A stretch of 64,000 bases of DNA from Falsiroseomonas sp051433195 (GTDB taxonomy: Bacteria > Pseudomonadota > Alphaproteobacteria > Acetobacterales > Acetobacteraceae). The position numbers were made by a program, and so were the translations under genes. This document shows positions 52,830-61,504 of this stretch, one piece after another (within the stretch, counting starts at the first letter, position 1; each line of letters starts with the position of its first letter). Where the stretch lies: NCBI RefSeq assembly GCF_051433195.1, contig NZ_JBHMFT010000019.1, positions 1 to 64,000 of the forward strand. Direction: 5' to 3'. The notes beneath the pieces were generated by a model. It saw only the letters and a list, made by a program, of their open reading frames with translations. It searched no databases and was not told the origin of the DNA.

Positions 52830-53726
52830 CTAGCCTTTCGTTGCGCCGGCGGTCAGCCCGGCGATGTAGTAGTCCATGAGGAAGGCGTAGACGACCACCG
52901 GCGGCAGCGCCGCGAGCAGCGCGCCGGCCATCAGCTGGCCCCAGGCGAAGGTGTCGCCGCGGATCAACTGGCTGACCACGCCGATGGTCAGCGGCATCTC
53001 GTCAGGCCGCGTGATGAAGGCGGTTGGATAGACGAAGGCCGCCCAGGATACGGTGAAGGCGAAGATGGTCGCCGCGATGATGCCGGGCAGGGCTACGGGG
53101 ATGAAGATGCGGATCAGCATCTGCCACCAGCCGCAGCCATCGATCAGCGCCGCCTCGTCCAACTCCTTCGGGATGGAGGCGAAGTAGCCGATCATGATCC
53201 AGGTGCAGAACGGCACCGTCAGCGTCGGATAGACCAGCACCAGCCCCCAGGTGGAGTTCAGCAGGCCGAGCCCGCCGACGATCTGGTACAGCGGGATGAA
53301 CAGCAGCGTGTCCGGCACCAGGTAGGTCAGGAACACGCCGGTGGCGAGCACCTGGCTGCCCCAGAACTTCATCCGCGCCAGCGCGAAGGCCGCGAGCACG
53401 GAGATGATCATGCTCAGCGCCACGACCAGCACCGTCACCTTGATGCTGTTCCAGAAGAAGCCGCGGAACATCGGGTCGCCGATCAGCGCGGTGTAGTTCT
53501 CGAGCGTCGGCGACTTGACGATCCAGGGGTTGCCGCCGAGGTCGGCGACCTCCGCGCTGGTCTTAAGGCTGGTCAGGAACATGTAGAAAGGCGGCGCCAG
53601 CATGATGATCGCGGCGATCACCAGCGAGACATAGGCCACGATCAGCGCCCAGCGGCGCTCCTTGCGCAGCGACCCGGCCCGGCCGAACTCGGTCAGGCCC
53701 GTGCGTTTGACGGCGGTGGCGGACAT
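52830..53726 (-). CDS. Carbohydrate ABC transporter permease, MalG/UgpE-like
   Basis: A 298-residue membrane protein with six helices. The EAA loop is ELDEAALIDGCGWWQMLIRIFIPVALPGI, and the C-terminus YYIAGLTAGATKG is typical of the group. Its start overlaps the stop of the preceding permease by one base (TGATG) and it ends ten bases before the ATPase gene. Confidence 0.9.
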   Translation of the reverse strand: MSATAVKRTGLTEFGRAGSLRKERRWALIVAYVSLVIAAIIMLAPPFYMFLTSLKTSAEVADLGGNPWIVKSPTLENYTALIGDPMFRGFFWNSIKVTVLVVALSMIISVLAAFALARMKFWGSQVLATGVFLTYLVPDTLLFIPLYQIVGGLGLLNSTWGLVLVYPTLTVPFCTWIMIGYFASIPKELDEAALIDGCGWWQMLIRIFIPVALPGIIAATIFAFTVSWAAFVYPTAFITRPDEMPLTIGVVSQLIRGDTFAWGQLMAGALLAALPPVVVYAFLMDYYIAGLTAGATKG

Positions 53727-54655
53727 CAGGCCTCCTGCTGGTTGCGGCGCGTCACGCCGCGCAGGACGAAGAAGGCGATGACGGCGAGGATCGGGAACAT
53801 GAACAGCGAAACCGCGGCGCCGCGCGGGATGTTCCCCGACAGCACGCCGACCTGGAAGGCATAGCTCGCAAACACATGCGTCAGGTCGCGCGGGCCGCCA
53901 TTGGTCAGCACGCGGACGATGTCATAGTTCGCGAAGGTCACGATCAGGCTGAACAGCACGGTGATGGAGATGATGTTCCGCATCATCGGCAGCGTGATGT
54001 AGCGCAGCCGCTGCCAGGACGTGGCGCCATCGATCATCGCCGCCTCATACAGTTGCTCCGGCACCGATTTCAGCGCGGCCAGGTACATGATCATGAAGAA
54101 GGGCGCGCCGTACCAGACGTTGACGATGATGACGGAGATCCGCGCCCACCACGGCTCGCCCAGCCAGGGCACCGCCGGCACCGCGAAGATCGCCAGCACG
54201 TAGTTGATCGAGGAGTAGGATGGCTCGAACATCCACCACCAGCCGAGCGTCGACAGCGCCGGCGGGATCACCCAGGGCACCAGCAGCATGCCGCGCCACT
54301 TGCGCTGCCCCTTGGTCGGCAGGTGATGCAGCATGTGGGCCAACCAGAAGCCGATCAGCGCCTTCAGGATCACCGCGGTGACCGCGAAGAACATCGACTG
54401 GAAGATCACCATCCTGAAGGTTTCGGATTCCAGCAGGATGTCGAAGTTCGTCAGCCCGATGAACTCTGTCATCCGCCGGTTCAGCGTCGACAGGTAGATG
54501 GCGTAGCCCGCGGGCCAGACCACCAGCCCGCCGATGATGGCGATCAGCGGCAGCGTCATCAGGAAGGCCACGGTGGATCTCTGCCGCGCGAAGCGCTTCA
54601 GGGACCCGCCGCCGGCCGCAGCACGCTGCATCGGGATGGTCGAACCGTCGGCCAT
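53726..54655 (-). CDS. Carbohydrate ABC transporter permease, MalF/UgpA-like
   Basis: A 309-residue membrane protein with about six helices. Features are VAFLMTLPLIAIIGGLVVWPAGYAIYLS, and the EAA loop EQLYEAAMIDGATSWQRLRYITLPMM. It pairs with the following permease. It lies 61 bp downstream of the binding-protein gene in a complete importer unit. Confidence 0.9.
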   Translation of the reverse strand: MADGSTIPMQRAAAGGGSLKRFARQRSTVAFLMTLPLIAIIGGLVVWPAGYAIYLSTLNRRMTEFIGLTNFDILLESETFRMVIFQSMFFAVTAVILKALIGFWLAHMLHHLPTKGQRKWRGMLLVPWVIPPALSTLGWWWMFEPSYSSINYVLAIFAVPAVPWLGEPWWARISVIIVNVWYGAPFFMIMYLAALKSVPEQLYEAAMIDGATSWQRLRYITLPMMRNIISITVLFSLIVTFANYDIVRVLTNGGPRDLTHVFASYAFQVGVLSGNIPRGAAVSLFMFPILAVIAFFVLRGVTRRNQQEA

Positions 54656-54716
54656 GCGGCCTCCTCCTCAGCCGTGACGCAAATCCCGGGGCGCGCGCGC
54701 GCCCCGGGCAAGTCCG

Positions 54717-56075
54717 TCAGCCGCCGCGGCGCATGTTGTTGATCTCGCGCTCAAGCCAGCCGAGCGCCTGGTCCATCGACTCGCCGCCCTGCGCGACGCG
54801 GGCGATGACCTTGGTGTTCATCGCCTGGATATACAGCTGGCTTGCCAGTTCCGGCGGGGCCGGGGCGAAGGCGATCGACGCCGTCGCCTGGTGGTGCGGC
54901 TTCAGCGGATAGTTGAAGATCGTGCCGACCGGCGGGCCTTCGCGCTCCCACACCGGGAAGTTGCTCATGCTCGCGAAGGGCGGGATGTCGTAGCCGCCGC
55001 TGCGGTTGGTGGTGGCCTCCGCCGCCTCGCGGGAGGAGATGAATTCCAGGAAGGACTTCGCCGCGCCCTTGTTGCGGCCGAAGGCCCAGATGCCGGTGGT
55101 CCAGGGCAGGTAGGCGATGAAGCGCCCCTCCGGCCCGGCCGGCATCGGGATGGTCCAGCACTGTTCGGCCACCTGCGGCGCGTCGCGCTTGGCCACCGCC
55201 CAGGCGGAAGGCGGGTTGAACACCAGGGCGGAGCGGCCGGAGATCAGCGCGCGGTTGTTGCTGCCATCGTCCCAGGCCCAGACGTCGTTCGGCAGGAACT
55301 TGCTGATCTTCACCGCCATGTCGATGGCGGAGCGCAGCTTGGCATTGTTGCGGATGGTGGGGTTGCCGCGCGCATCCGTCATCGCCGCGCCATAGGACAG
55401 GAACAGCGCACCGACCCAGTCCACGGCATCGGTGAACTGGCCCATCGGCAGGCCGAAGGGCACGCCGGCGGCGTGGCACTTCTCCGCGGCCATCAGGAAG
55501 GTGTCCCAGTTCCAGTTCTCGGCACCGGGGCCACGCTCGGCCTTCGCCGGCCACATGGCGCGCACATCGATGCCGGCATGCTGCTGCATCAGGTCGAAGC
55601 GCACGCAGGCCGGCTTGTTCTGGGTGCCGGAGGTCGCCGGCACGCCACGCCAGGCGCCATCCCGCTTGGCCAGGAATTCCGCCACCGGGTTGATCGGGCC
55701 GTGCGCTGCGATCAGCTTGGCGATCAGGTCGTCCACCGGCTCCAGCTGGTCGGCATAGGCGCCGATGTCCCACGGGCCGAGCGAGATGCCGTCATGGCCG
55801 CTGCGGGCCTGGGCCTGCGCGGCGGCGGTCAGCTGCAGCTGGTTGCCGGTGGTGTTGATGAAGTCCAGCGTCAGGTTGACGCGGTTGGCTTCCGCCCATT
55901 GCCGGCCCAGCACCTGCAGGGCCTCGTTGCTGCCGGGCACCCAATGGTCCCAGAAGGCAAATCGGAGGTTGCCGCCGGTGCCCTGCGCGAAGACCGTCGG
56001 CGCGGCGAGCGTGGTTCCCGCCGTCAGCGCCGCGCCCGCGCGCAGCACGTCGCGCCGGTTCATTCCCTGGACCAT
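54717..56075 (-). CDS. Extracellular solute-binding protein, family 1 (sugar/polyol type)
   Basis: A 452-residue periplasmic protein with a twin-arginine-like signal (MNRRDVLRAGAALTAGTTLAAPTVFAQ). The mature domain contains NLRFAFWDHWVPGSNEALQ, FINTTGNQLQLTAAAQAQARSGHD, WNWDTFLMAAEKCHAAGVPF and LPWTTGIWAFGRNKGAAKSFLEFIS, typical of family 1 proteins. It is the first gene of the unit SBP, two permeases, UgpC and Ldh-family enzyme. ATG codons at 56075 and four residues later both precede the signal. Confidence 0.9.
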   Translation of the reverse strand: MVQGMNRRDVLRAGAALTAGTTLAAPTVFAQGTGGNLRFAFWDHWVPGSNEALQVLGRQWAEANRVNLTLDFINTTGNQLQLTAAAQAQARSGHDGISLGPWDIGAYADQLEPVDDLIAKLIAAHGPINPVAEFLAKRDGAWRGVPATSGTQNKPACVRFDLMQQHAGIDVRAMWPAKAERGPGAENWNWDTFLMAAEKCHAAGVPFGLPMGQFTDAVDWVGALFLSYGAAMTDARGNPTIRNNAKLRSAIDMAVKISKFLPNDVWAWDDGSNNRALISGRSALVFNPPSAWAVAKRDAPQVAEQCWTIPMPAGPEGRFIAYLPWTTGIWAFGRNKGAAKSFLEFISSREAAEATTNRSGGYDIPPFASMSNFPVWEREGPPVGTIFNYPLKPHHQATASIAFAPAPPELASQLYIQAMNTKVIARVAQGGESMDQALGWLEREINNMRRGG

Positions 56076-56296
56076 CCCTGTTCTCTCCTGCCCTTGGTAC
56101 CGGTCGTTTGCCGACCGTGCGTGGTTGCGGTCGGAAGGTTAGGCATCCGGACGCGCCCCTAGCAAGCCCGATGGTATGCGGCGCGCGCCATGATGATCCC
56201 GATGATGCGCGGCGCGCGCCGCGATGATGCGCGGCCGCATGGAACAGATTGGGACCGCCCCTCGTTCTGTTGCGGCACGCCGGAGGGGGGACATCC

Positions 56297-57733
56297 ATGG
56301 CCGAGCCTGAGTCGGTGACCGAGATCGGTCGCCTGCCGTTGATGGAGGAGGTCCCGCGCATCCTGCGGCGCCGCCGCGTCACCGGCGGCGTGCGGGTCTC
56401 GGTGACGACCACGGAAGCGCCGGGCGAGGTCCACACCACCCGCCGGAGCCGGCTGGTGGAGGTCGAGCGGGTGCCGGTGGACCAGGAGGTCGAGTCCCCG
56501 CCGCCGGTCCGGCAGGAGGGCGACCTGGTGATCGTCCCGGTGCTGGAGGAACGGCTGGTGGTGGTCCGCCGCCTGGTGGTGACGGAGGAGGTCCGCTTCC
56601 GCCTGACGGTGGAGGAGGAGCCGGTGACCCTGTCCCTGCCCCTGCTGCGCCAGGACGTGTCCGTCACCCGCCTGCCACCGCCCGATGCGACAGCCTTCGA
56701 CGATAGAACAGCACATCACGGAGACCAGCTTATGCAACGCACGCTGACCGCCATGTTCGACACCCGCGCCGAAGCCGAGCGCGCCGCCGAGACCCTGCGC
56801 GGCCTCGGCCTCGGCGCCGAGAACATCCGCATGCACCAGGCCGAGGCCGGCAGCGGCCAGGGCGGCACCGTCGCCACCTCCGCCGCGGACCGGCGCGAGG
56901 ATCGCGGCTTCTTCGGCGCCATCGCGGACCTGTTCATGCCCGATGACGACCGCGCCACCTACAGCGAGGGCCTGCGCCGCGGCTCGACGCTGCTGCTGGC
57001 CGAGGTGGACGAAGGCCGGATGCACCAGGCGATGGACGCCATGGAAGCCGCCGGCGCCGTGGACCTGGATGCGCGGGAGGCCGATTGGCGCCAGCAGGGC
57101 TGGAGCGGCGGCTCGATGGCCGGCATCAGCTCCGGCTCGGTCGAATCCTCGCTGGTGATGCCGGATACGGATGCGCGCACCGGGGTCGATACCGGCATTC
57201 CCGCGCAGGGTTCCAGCGGGGTCGTCACGGGCGACCCGCATTCCGCCTACGGCGCGACGGCGGCCGGTGGCGGCCATGCCACGACCCCGGCGACGGGGAC
57301 CGAATCCACCACCAGCCAGGACCTGCAAGGCGAGCAGCGCATCCCGATGGCGGAGGAGCGCCTGCGCGTCGGCAAGCGCGAAAGCCATGCCGGCCGCGTC
57401 CGCGTCCGGTCCTATGTCGTCGAGACGCCGGCCGAGGAGCAGGTGACGCTGCGCGAGGAGCATGTGCACGTCCAGCGCGTGCCGGCCGACCGTGCCGCCA
57501 CCGCCGATGAGGCGAACCTGTTCAAGGACCGCGTCATCGAGGCCGAGGAAAGCACCGAGGAAGCCGTGGTGCGGAAGGACGTCCGCGTGACCGGCGAGGT
57601 GGTTGTCAACAAGGAGACCACCGAGCGCACCGAGACGGTGCATGACACCGTGCGCCGCACCGAGGTGGACGTGGACGAGAACGCCGCCGCCAACGACCCG
57701 GCCCGCCGCGACCGCACCGGCCGCGCCGGCTGA
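56297..57733 (+). CDS. Tandem DUF2382 stress-response-type protein, or two same-frame genes
   Basis: A 478-residue reading frame. Residues 15-135 form one DUF2382-like domain (charged beta segments, RVTGGVRVSVTTTEAPGEVHTTRRSRLVEV). From 146 the sequence MQRTLTAMFDTRAEAERAAETLRGLGL is the usual beginning of YsnF/17-kDa stress proteins, followed by a Gly/Ser/Thr-rich linker and a second DUF2382 at about 350-470. Met146 (56732) has GGAGACC upstream, while ATG 56297 has GGAGGGGGG. So this is either a fusion or two genes in one frame without a stop. These proteins accumulate in stress; the activity is unknown. The upstream region contains alternating GCGC repeats. Confidence 0.7.
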   Translation: MAEPESVTEIGRLPLMEEVPRILRRRRVTGGVRVSVTTTEAPGEVHTTRRSRLVEVERVPVDQEVESPPPVRQEGDLVIVPVLEERLVVVRRLVVTEEVRFRLTVEEEPVTLSLPLLRQDVSVTRLPPPDATAFDDRTAHHGDQLMQRTLTAMFDTRAEAERAAETLRGLGLGAENIRMHQAEAGSGQGGTVATSAADRREDRGFFGAIADLFMPDDDRATYSEGLRRGSTLLLAEVDEGRMHQAMDAMEAAGAVDLDAREADWRQQGWSGGSMAGISSGSVESSLVMPDTDARTGVDTGIPAQGSSGVVTGDPHSAYGATAAGGGHATTPATGTESTTSQDLQGEQRIPMAEERLRVGKRESHAGRVRVRSYVVETPAEEQVTLREEHVHVQRVPADRAATADEANLFKDRVIEAEESTEEAVVRKDVRVTGEVVVNKETTERTETVHDTVRRTEVDVDENAAANDPARRDRTGRAG

Positions 57734-57740
57734 ACGAGTT

Positions 57741-57807
57741 GGCCCCGGTCGGGATTGACCCTCGGGATTGACCCGTCGGGATTGACCCTTCGGGATTGAC
57801 CGGGGCC
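57741..57807. repeat. Hairpin enclosing four tandem repeats
   Basis: GGCCCCGGTC (57741-57750) and its exact reverse complement GACCGGGGCC (57798-57807) enclose four copies of CGGGATTGAC spaced 13-14 bp (starting 57750, 57763, 57777 and 57791). It lies between the DUF2382 stop and the dehydrogenase start. It may act as terminator, regulator-binding array or slippage-prone repeat. Confidence 0.75.
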
Positions 57808-57832
57808 GCCCTGCCGCGAGACCATCCGCGGC

Positions 57833-58981
57833 ATGGACACTCAGGCCTTCGACGTTCTCGTCATCGGCGCCGGCATCGCCGGCGCCACCGCCGCCGCGCA
57901 TTGCGCTGCCGATGGGCGCCGCGTGGCGCTGATGGAGGCGGAGGAGACCGCCGGCTACCACAGCACCGGCCGGTCCGCCGCCATCTGGATCCAGAACTAC
58001 GGCCCGCCGGATGTGCGGCGCCTGTCCGCCGCCTCCCGCGCCTTCTTCGCCAGCCCGCCGCCAGGTTTCGCCGGCGCGCCGCTGTTGGCGCAGCGGCCGG
58101 TCGTCACCATCGCGCCGGCCGACCAGGCGGCGGCGATGCAGGCCCTGCTCGACAGCGGCGAGGGGCTGGAGCCGATCAGCCTCGCCGAGGTCATCGCCAT
58201 GGGCCCGCCGCTGCGGGCGGATTACGCGGTGTCCGCCGCCATCGAGCGCGATGCCTTCGACATCGACGTGGCCGCCCTGCATGCCGGCTTCCTGAAGCAG
58301 GCGCGCGCCGCCGGCGGCGTGCTGGCGCTGCGCGCGCGGGCCGGGCGCATCTGGCACGACAAGGGCCACTGGCATGCGGAGGCCCGGGGCAGCGGGGCCG
58401 GCGGCGCCGTGTTCCGCGCGCCCGTCCTGGTCAACGCCGCCGGCGCCTGGGGCGACGAGGTGGCGGTGCTGGCGGGGCTGCGGCCGATCGGCCTGCAACC
58501 GAAGCGGCGCACGGCGCTGATCATCGACCCCGGCGCGCATGCCGATGGGATTGATTGCGCCAACTGGCCGCTGGTCGGGGATGCCGCGCATGGCTGGTAC
58601 GTGCGGCCGGAGGCGCGGCGCAAGCTGATGGTCTCCCCTGCCGACGAGACCGACATGCCGCCGCATGACGTGCAGCCGGACGAGATCGACGTCGCAATCG
58701 CCGTCGACCGCATGCAGCAGGCGCTGGATATCCCGGTGCACCGGGTGGAACACCGCTGGGCCGGGCTGCGCAGCTTCACCCCGGACCGCAGCCTGGCCAT
58801 CGGCTTCGATGCCCAGGCGCCCGGGTTCCTGTGGATGATCGGCCAGGGCGGCTACGGCATCCAGACCTCGCCCGCGGCGGGGCGGCTGGTCGCCGGGCTG
58901 GTCGCCGGGCAGGTGCCGGCGGACCTGCTGCCGGTCGTGCCGATGGTGGACCCGAACCGCTTCACGAAGGTGCCGGCATGA
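57833..58981 (+). CDS. FAD-dependent D-amino-acid dehydrogenase, D-arginine dehydrogenase (DauA)-like
   Basis: A 382-residue DAO-family flavoprotein. The FAD-binding N-terminus is VLVIGAGIAGATAAAH. Several segments match Pseudomonas aeruginosa DauA in memory alignment: GYHSTGRSAA, AASRAFFASPPPGFAG, VLVNAAGAWGDE, LQPKRRTALII, DVQPDEIDVA, WAGLRSFTPD and QGGYGIQTS. Such enzymes oxidise D-Arg, D-Lys and other D-amino acids to keto acids without using oxygen. ATG 57833 begins the domain. The next gene is translationally coupled (ATGA), so D-amino-acid and hydroxyamino-acid breakdown may be linked. Confidence 0.85.
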   Translation: MDTQAFDVLVIGAGIAGATAAAHCAADGRRVALMEAEETAGYHSTGRSAAIWIQNYGPPDVRRLSAASRAFFASPPPGFAGAPLLAQRPVVTIAPADQAAAMQALLDSGEGLEPISLAEVIAMGPPLRADYAVSAAIERDAFDIDVAALHAGFLKQARAAGGVLALRARAGRIWHDKGHWHAEARGSGAGGAVFRAPVLVNAAGAWGDEVAVLAGLRPIGLQPKRRTALIIDPGAHADGIDCANWPLVGDAAHGWYVRPEARRKLMVSPADETDMPPHDVQPDEIDVAIAVDRMQQALDIPVHRVEHRWAGLRSFTPDRSLAIGFDAQAPGFLWMIGQGGYGIQTSPAAGRLVAGLVAGQVPADLLPVVPMVDPNRFTKVPA

Positions 58982-59952
58982 GGCTCCCGACGCATGACGA
59001 CGTCCGCGCCGCCGCGGCGCGAATCTCGGGCAAGATCATCCGCACGCCGATGCTGCGCCACCGCCTGCTGGACGAGATGACCGGCGGCACCATCCTGGTG
59101 ATGCCGGAGCCCTTGCAGCGCACCGGCAGCTTCAAGCTGCGCGGCGCCACCAACGCGGCGCTTCGCATGACGGAGGCCGCACGCGCGGGCGGCGTGGTGA
59201 CGCATTCCTCCGGCAACCACGGCCAGGCGGTGGCCTGCGCGGCGGCGATGCTCGGCATGCGGGCGCTGGTGGCGATGCCGAAGGATGCGCCCGCCATCAA
59301 GGTGGAAAGCACCCGGCGCTGGGGCGCGGAGCTCACCTTCTTCGACCGCAGCACCACGGACAGGGAGAAGCTGGCGGAGCAACTGGCGGCGGAGCGTGGC
59401 GGCACCGTGCTGCCGCCCTTCGACCACCCGGATGTCATCGCCGGCCAGGGCACGCTGGCGCTGGAGCTGATCGAGGACGCGGCGGCGGCCGGCCTTTCGC
59501 TGGAGGCACTCGCCGTCTGCACCGGCGGCGGCGGGCTGATCGCCGGCTGCGCCCTGGCGGCCGAGGGCGCCTCGCCGTTGACGAAGATCTGGGCGGTGGA
59601 GCCGGAGGGCTGGGACGATACGCGGCTGTCGCTGGAAGCCGGAAAGCGCGTCGCCAATGATGGCCAGGGCCCGACGCTGTGCGATGCGCTGCTGTCGATG
59701 CGCCCGGGCGCGCTGACCTTCGCGGTGAACCAGCCGCGCCTGGCCGGTGCCGTGGTGGTGACGCGGGCCGAGGTTTTTCGCGCCATGCGCTTCGCCTTCG
59801 AGCACCTGAAGATCGTCGCCGAACCCGGCGGCGCCGTGGCGCTGGCCGCGGTGCTGGCCGGCAAGGTTCAGGTCCGCGACCGTACCGTCGGCCTCGTGAT
59901 CAGCGGCGGCAACGTCGACCCGGCGGTGTTCGCGGAGGCGCTGGCGGCCTGA
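58978..59952 (+). CDS. Threonine/serine dehydratase (PLP-dependent)
   Basis: A 324-residue fold-type II PLP enzyme. The PLP lysine is in TGSFKLRGATNA; SSGNHGQAVACAAAMLG, the glycine loop CTGGGGLIAGCALA and the terminal VISGGNVD complete the cofactor site. The length fits the catabolic type without an ACT regulatory domain. It deaminates Thr or Ser, possibly also their hydroxy or D-forms, to 2-oxo acids. ATG 58978 overlaps the DauA-like stop; the longer frame upstream lies within that gene. Confidence 0.87.
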   Translation: MRLPTHDDVRAAAARISGKIIRTPMLRHRLLDEMTGGTILVMPEPLQRTGSFKLRGATNAALRMTEAARAGGVVTHSSGNHGQAVACAAAMLGMRALVAMPKDAPAIKVESTRRWGAELTFFDRSTTDREKLAEQLAAERGGTVLPPFDHPDVIAGQGTLALELIEDAAAAGLSLEALAVCTGGGGLIAGCALAAEGASPLTKIWAVEPEGWDDTRLSLEAGKRVANDGQGPTLCDALLSMRPGALTFAVNQPRLAGAVVVTRAEVFRAMRFAFEHLKIVAEPGGAVALAAVLAGKVQVRDRTVGLVISGGNVDPAVFAEALAA

Positions 59953-60033
59953 GCCGGCGGTCAAGGATTTACATTGCCTTCCGCGACCGCGGCTGGAATC
60001 CTCCGCCGCGACCCGGTCGAGAACCCCTCCCCC

Positions 60034-61434
60034 ATGGCCCGTCCGCTGATCGGGCGCAGCATCCGCCGCCTGCGCATGGAACAAGGGCTGACGCAGCAGG
60101 CCCTGGCGCTGCGGCTCGGCATCTCGCCCAGCTACCTGAACCTGATCGAGCACGACCAGCGCCCGGTCACCGCCAGCCTGCTGATCAAGCTCGGCCAGGT
60201 GCTGCGGGTGGACCTCGCGGCGCTGTCCGGCACCGGCGAGCGCCAGACCGAGGCCGGGCTGCGGGAAGTGCTGTCCGACCCGCTGCTGGGGCTGGAGGAG
60301 GTGCCGGAGGCGGAAATCGCCGCCATGGCCGCCAGCGCGCCGCAGGCCGCGCGCGCCATGCTGGCGCTTTACCGCGCCTGGCGGGTGGCGCGGGAGGATG
60401 CCTCCGGCCTCGCCCTGCCGAGCGGCCGCCGCCTGCTGCTGCCGAACGAGGAGGCGCGCGACTTCTTCCACGACCGCGCCAACCATTTTCCTGAACTGGA
60501 ACAGGTGGCGGAGGACATCGCAGGCGAGCTGCGCGCGGCGCCGGCCGAGATGAACCACGCGGTGGCGGAGCGGCTGCGGCGGACGCATGGCGTCACGGTT
60601 GCCGTCGGGCGGCTGGACGGCGCGCTGCGGCGCTACGACCCGGCGCTGCGGCGGCTCGACCTGTCCGAATCCCTGCCGCGCGAAAGCCGCGGCTTCCAGA
60701 TGGCCTTCCAGCTCATGCTGCTGGAGGCGCGGGAGGCGGTGGAGGCGGTGGCGGCGCCGGCCGAACTGTCCTCCGCCGAGGCGCGCGCCCTGGTCCGCAT
60801 CGGCCTGCTGAACTACGCCGCGGCGGCACTGCTGATGCCCTACGCGCCCTTCCTGGCCGCGGCACGGGACTTGCGGCACGAGGTGGAGGCGATGGCCTCC
60901 CGCTTCGGCGTGTCCTTCGAACAGGCGGCGCACCGCTTGTCCACGCTGCAACGCACCGATGCGCGCGGCGTGCCGTTCTTCTTCCTGCGCGTCGACCCGG
61001 CGGGCAACGTGGACAAGCGCTTCTCGGCGGCCGGCTTTCCCTTCGCCCGCTTCGGCGGGTCCTGCCCGAAATGGATCGTCCACCAGGCCTTCGCCACGCC
61101 CGCCGTCACCCGCGTGCAGGTGGCGCAGTTGCCGGATGGCGCGGCGTTCCTGTGCTTCGCGCGCGCCATCGCCGCACCCACCACGCACTGGGGCGAACCG
61201 GCGCCGGTGCATGTGGTGGCGATGGGCTGCGACCTGTCCCGCGCGGCGGAGGTGGTCTATGCCGATGGCCTGGACCTGGGGCGCGCCGTGGTCGGCATCG
61301 GCCTGTCCTGCCGGCTGTGCGAGCGCAGGGAATGCCGCAGCCGCGCCTTCCCGCCGCTGGAGCACCGATTGAACCTCGACCCGAACGAGCACGGCGCCAG
61401 CCCCTGGCGCTTCGAGCCGACGCGCCGGATTTAG
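60034..61434 (+). CDS. ScfR/RamB-like regulator: XRE HTH plus ImmA/IrrE-like domain
   Basis: A 466-residue transcription factor. Residues 1-65 are an XRE HTH (IGRSIRRLRMEQGLTQQALALRLGISPSYLNLIEHDQRPV). The middle resembles an IrrE/ImmA domain, but the HExxH zinc motif is replaced (FQMAFQLMLLEAREA), as in the RamB/MccR/ScfR group that senses short-chain acyl-CoA. The C-terminal part has a Cys-rich zinc-type segment GLSCRLCERRECRSRAFPP. It probably controls acetate, glyoxylate or propionyl metabolism; the target is not adjacent. ATG 60034 starts the HTH; 20 upstream codons are an alternative. Confidence 0.85.
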   Translation: MARPLIGRSIRRLRMEQGLTQQALALRLGISPSYLNLIEHDQRPVTASLLIKLGQVLRVDLAALSGTGERQTEAGLREVLSDPLLGLEEVPEAEIAAMAASAPQAARAMLALYRAWRVAREDASGLALPSGRRLLLPNEEARDFFHDRANHFPELEQVAEDIAGELRAAPAEMNHAVAERLRRTHGVTVAVGRLDGALRRYDPALRRLDLSESLPRESRGFQMAFQLMLLEAREAVEAVAAPAELSSAEARALVRIGLLNYAAAALLMPYAPFLAAARDLRHEVEAMASRFGVSFEQAAHRLSTLQRTDARGVPFFFLRVDPAGNVDKRFSAAGFPFARFGGSCPKWIVHQAFATPAVTRVQVAQLPDGAAFLCFARAIAAPTTHWGEPAPVHVVAMGCDLSRAAEVVYADGLDLGRAVVGIGLSCRLCERRECRSRAFPPLEHRLNLDPNEHGASPWRFEPTRRI

Positions 61435-61504
61435 CCAGCGCTTAACCGCCCTCCGGTAGTCTCCGACCCGCGCCGCATTTCCGGGGCGCCTTGGGCGGAG
61501 CTGC

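Noticed and set aside
57741..57807. Short CRISPR array from the four tandem repeats
   Set aside because: The units are 10 bp with 3-4 bp gaps, far too short for repeat-spacer structure.
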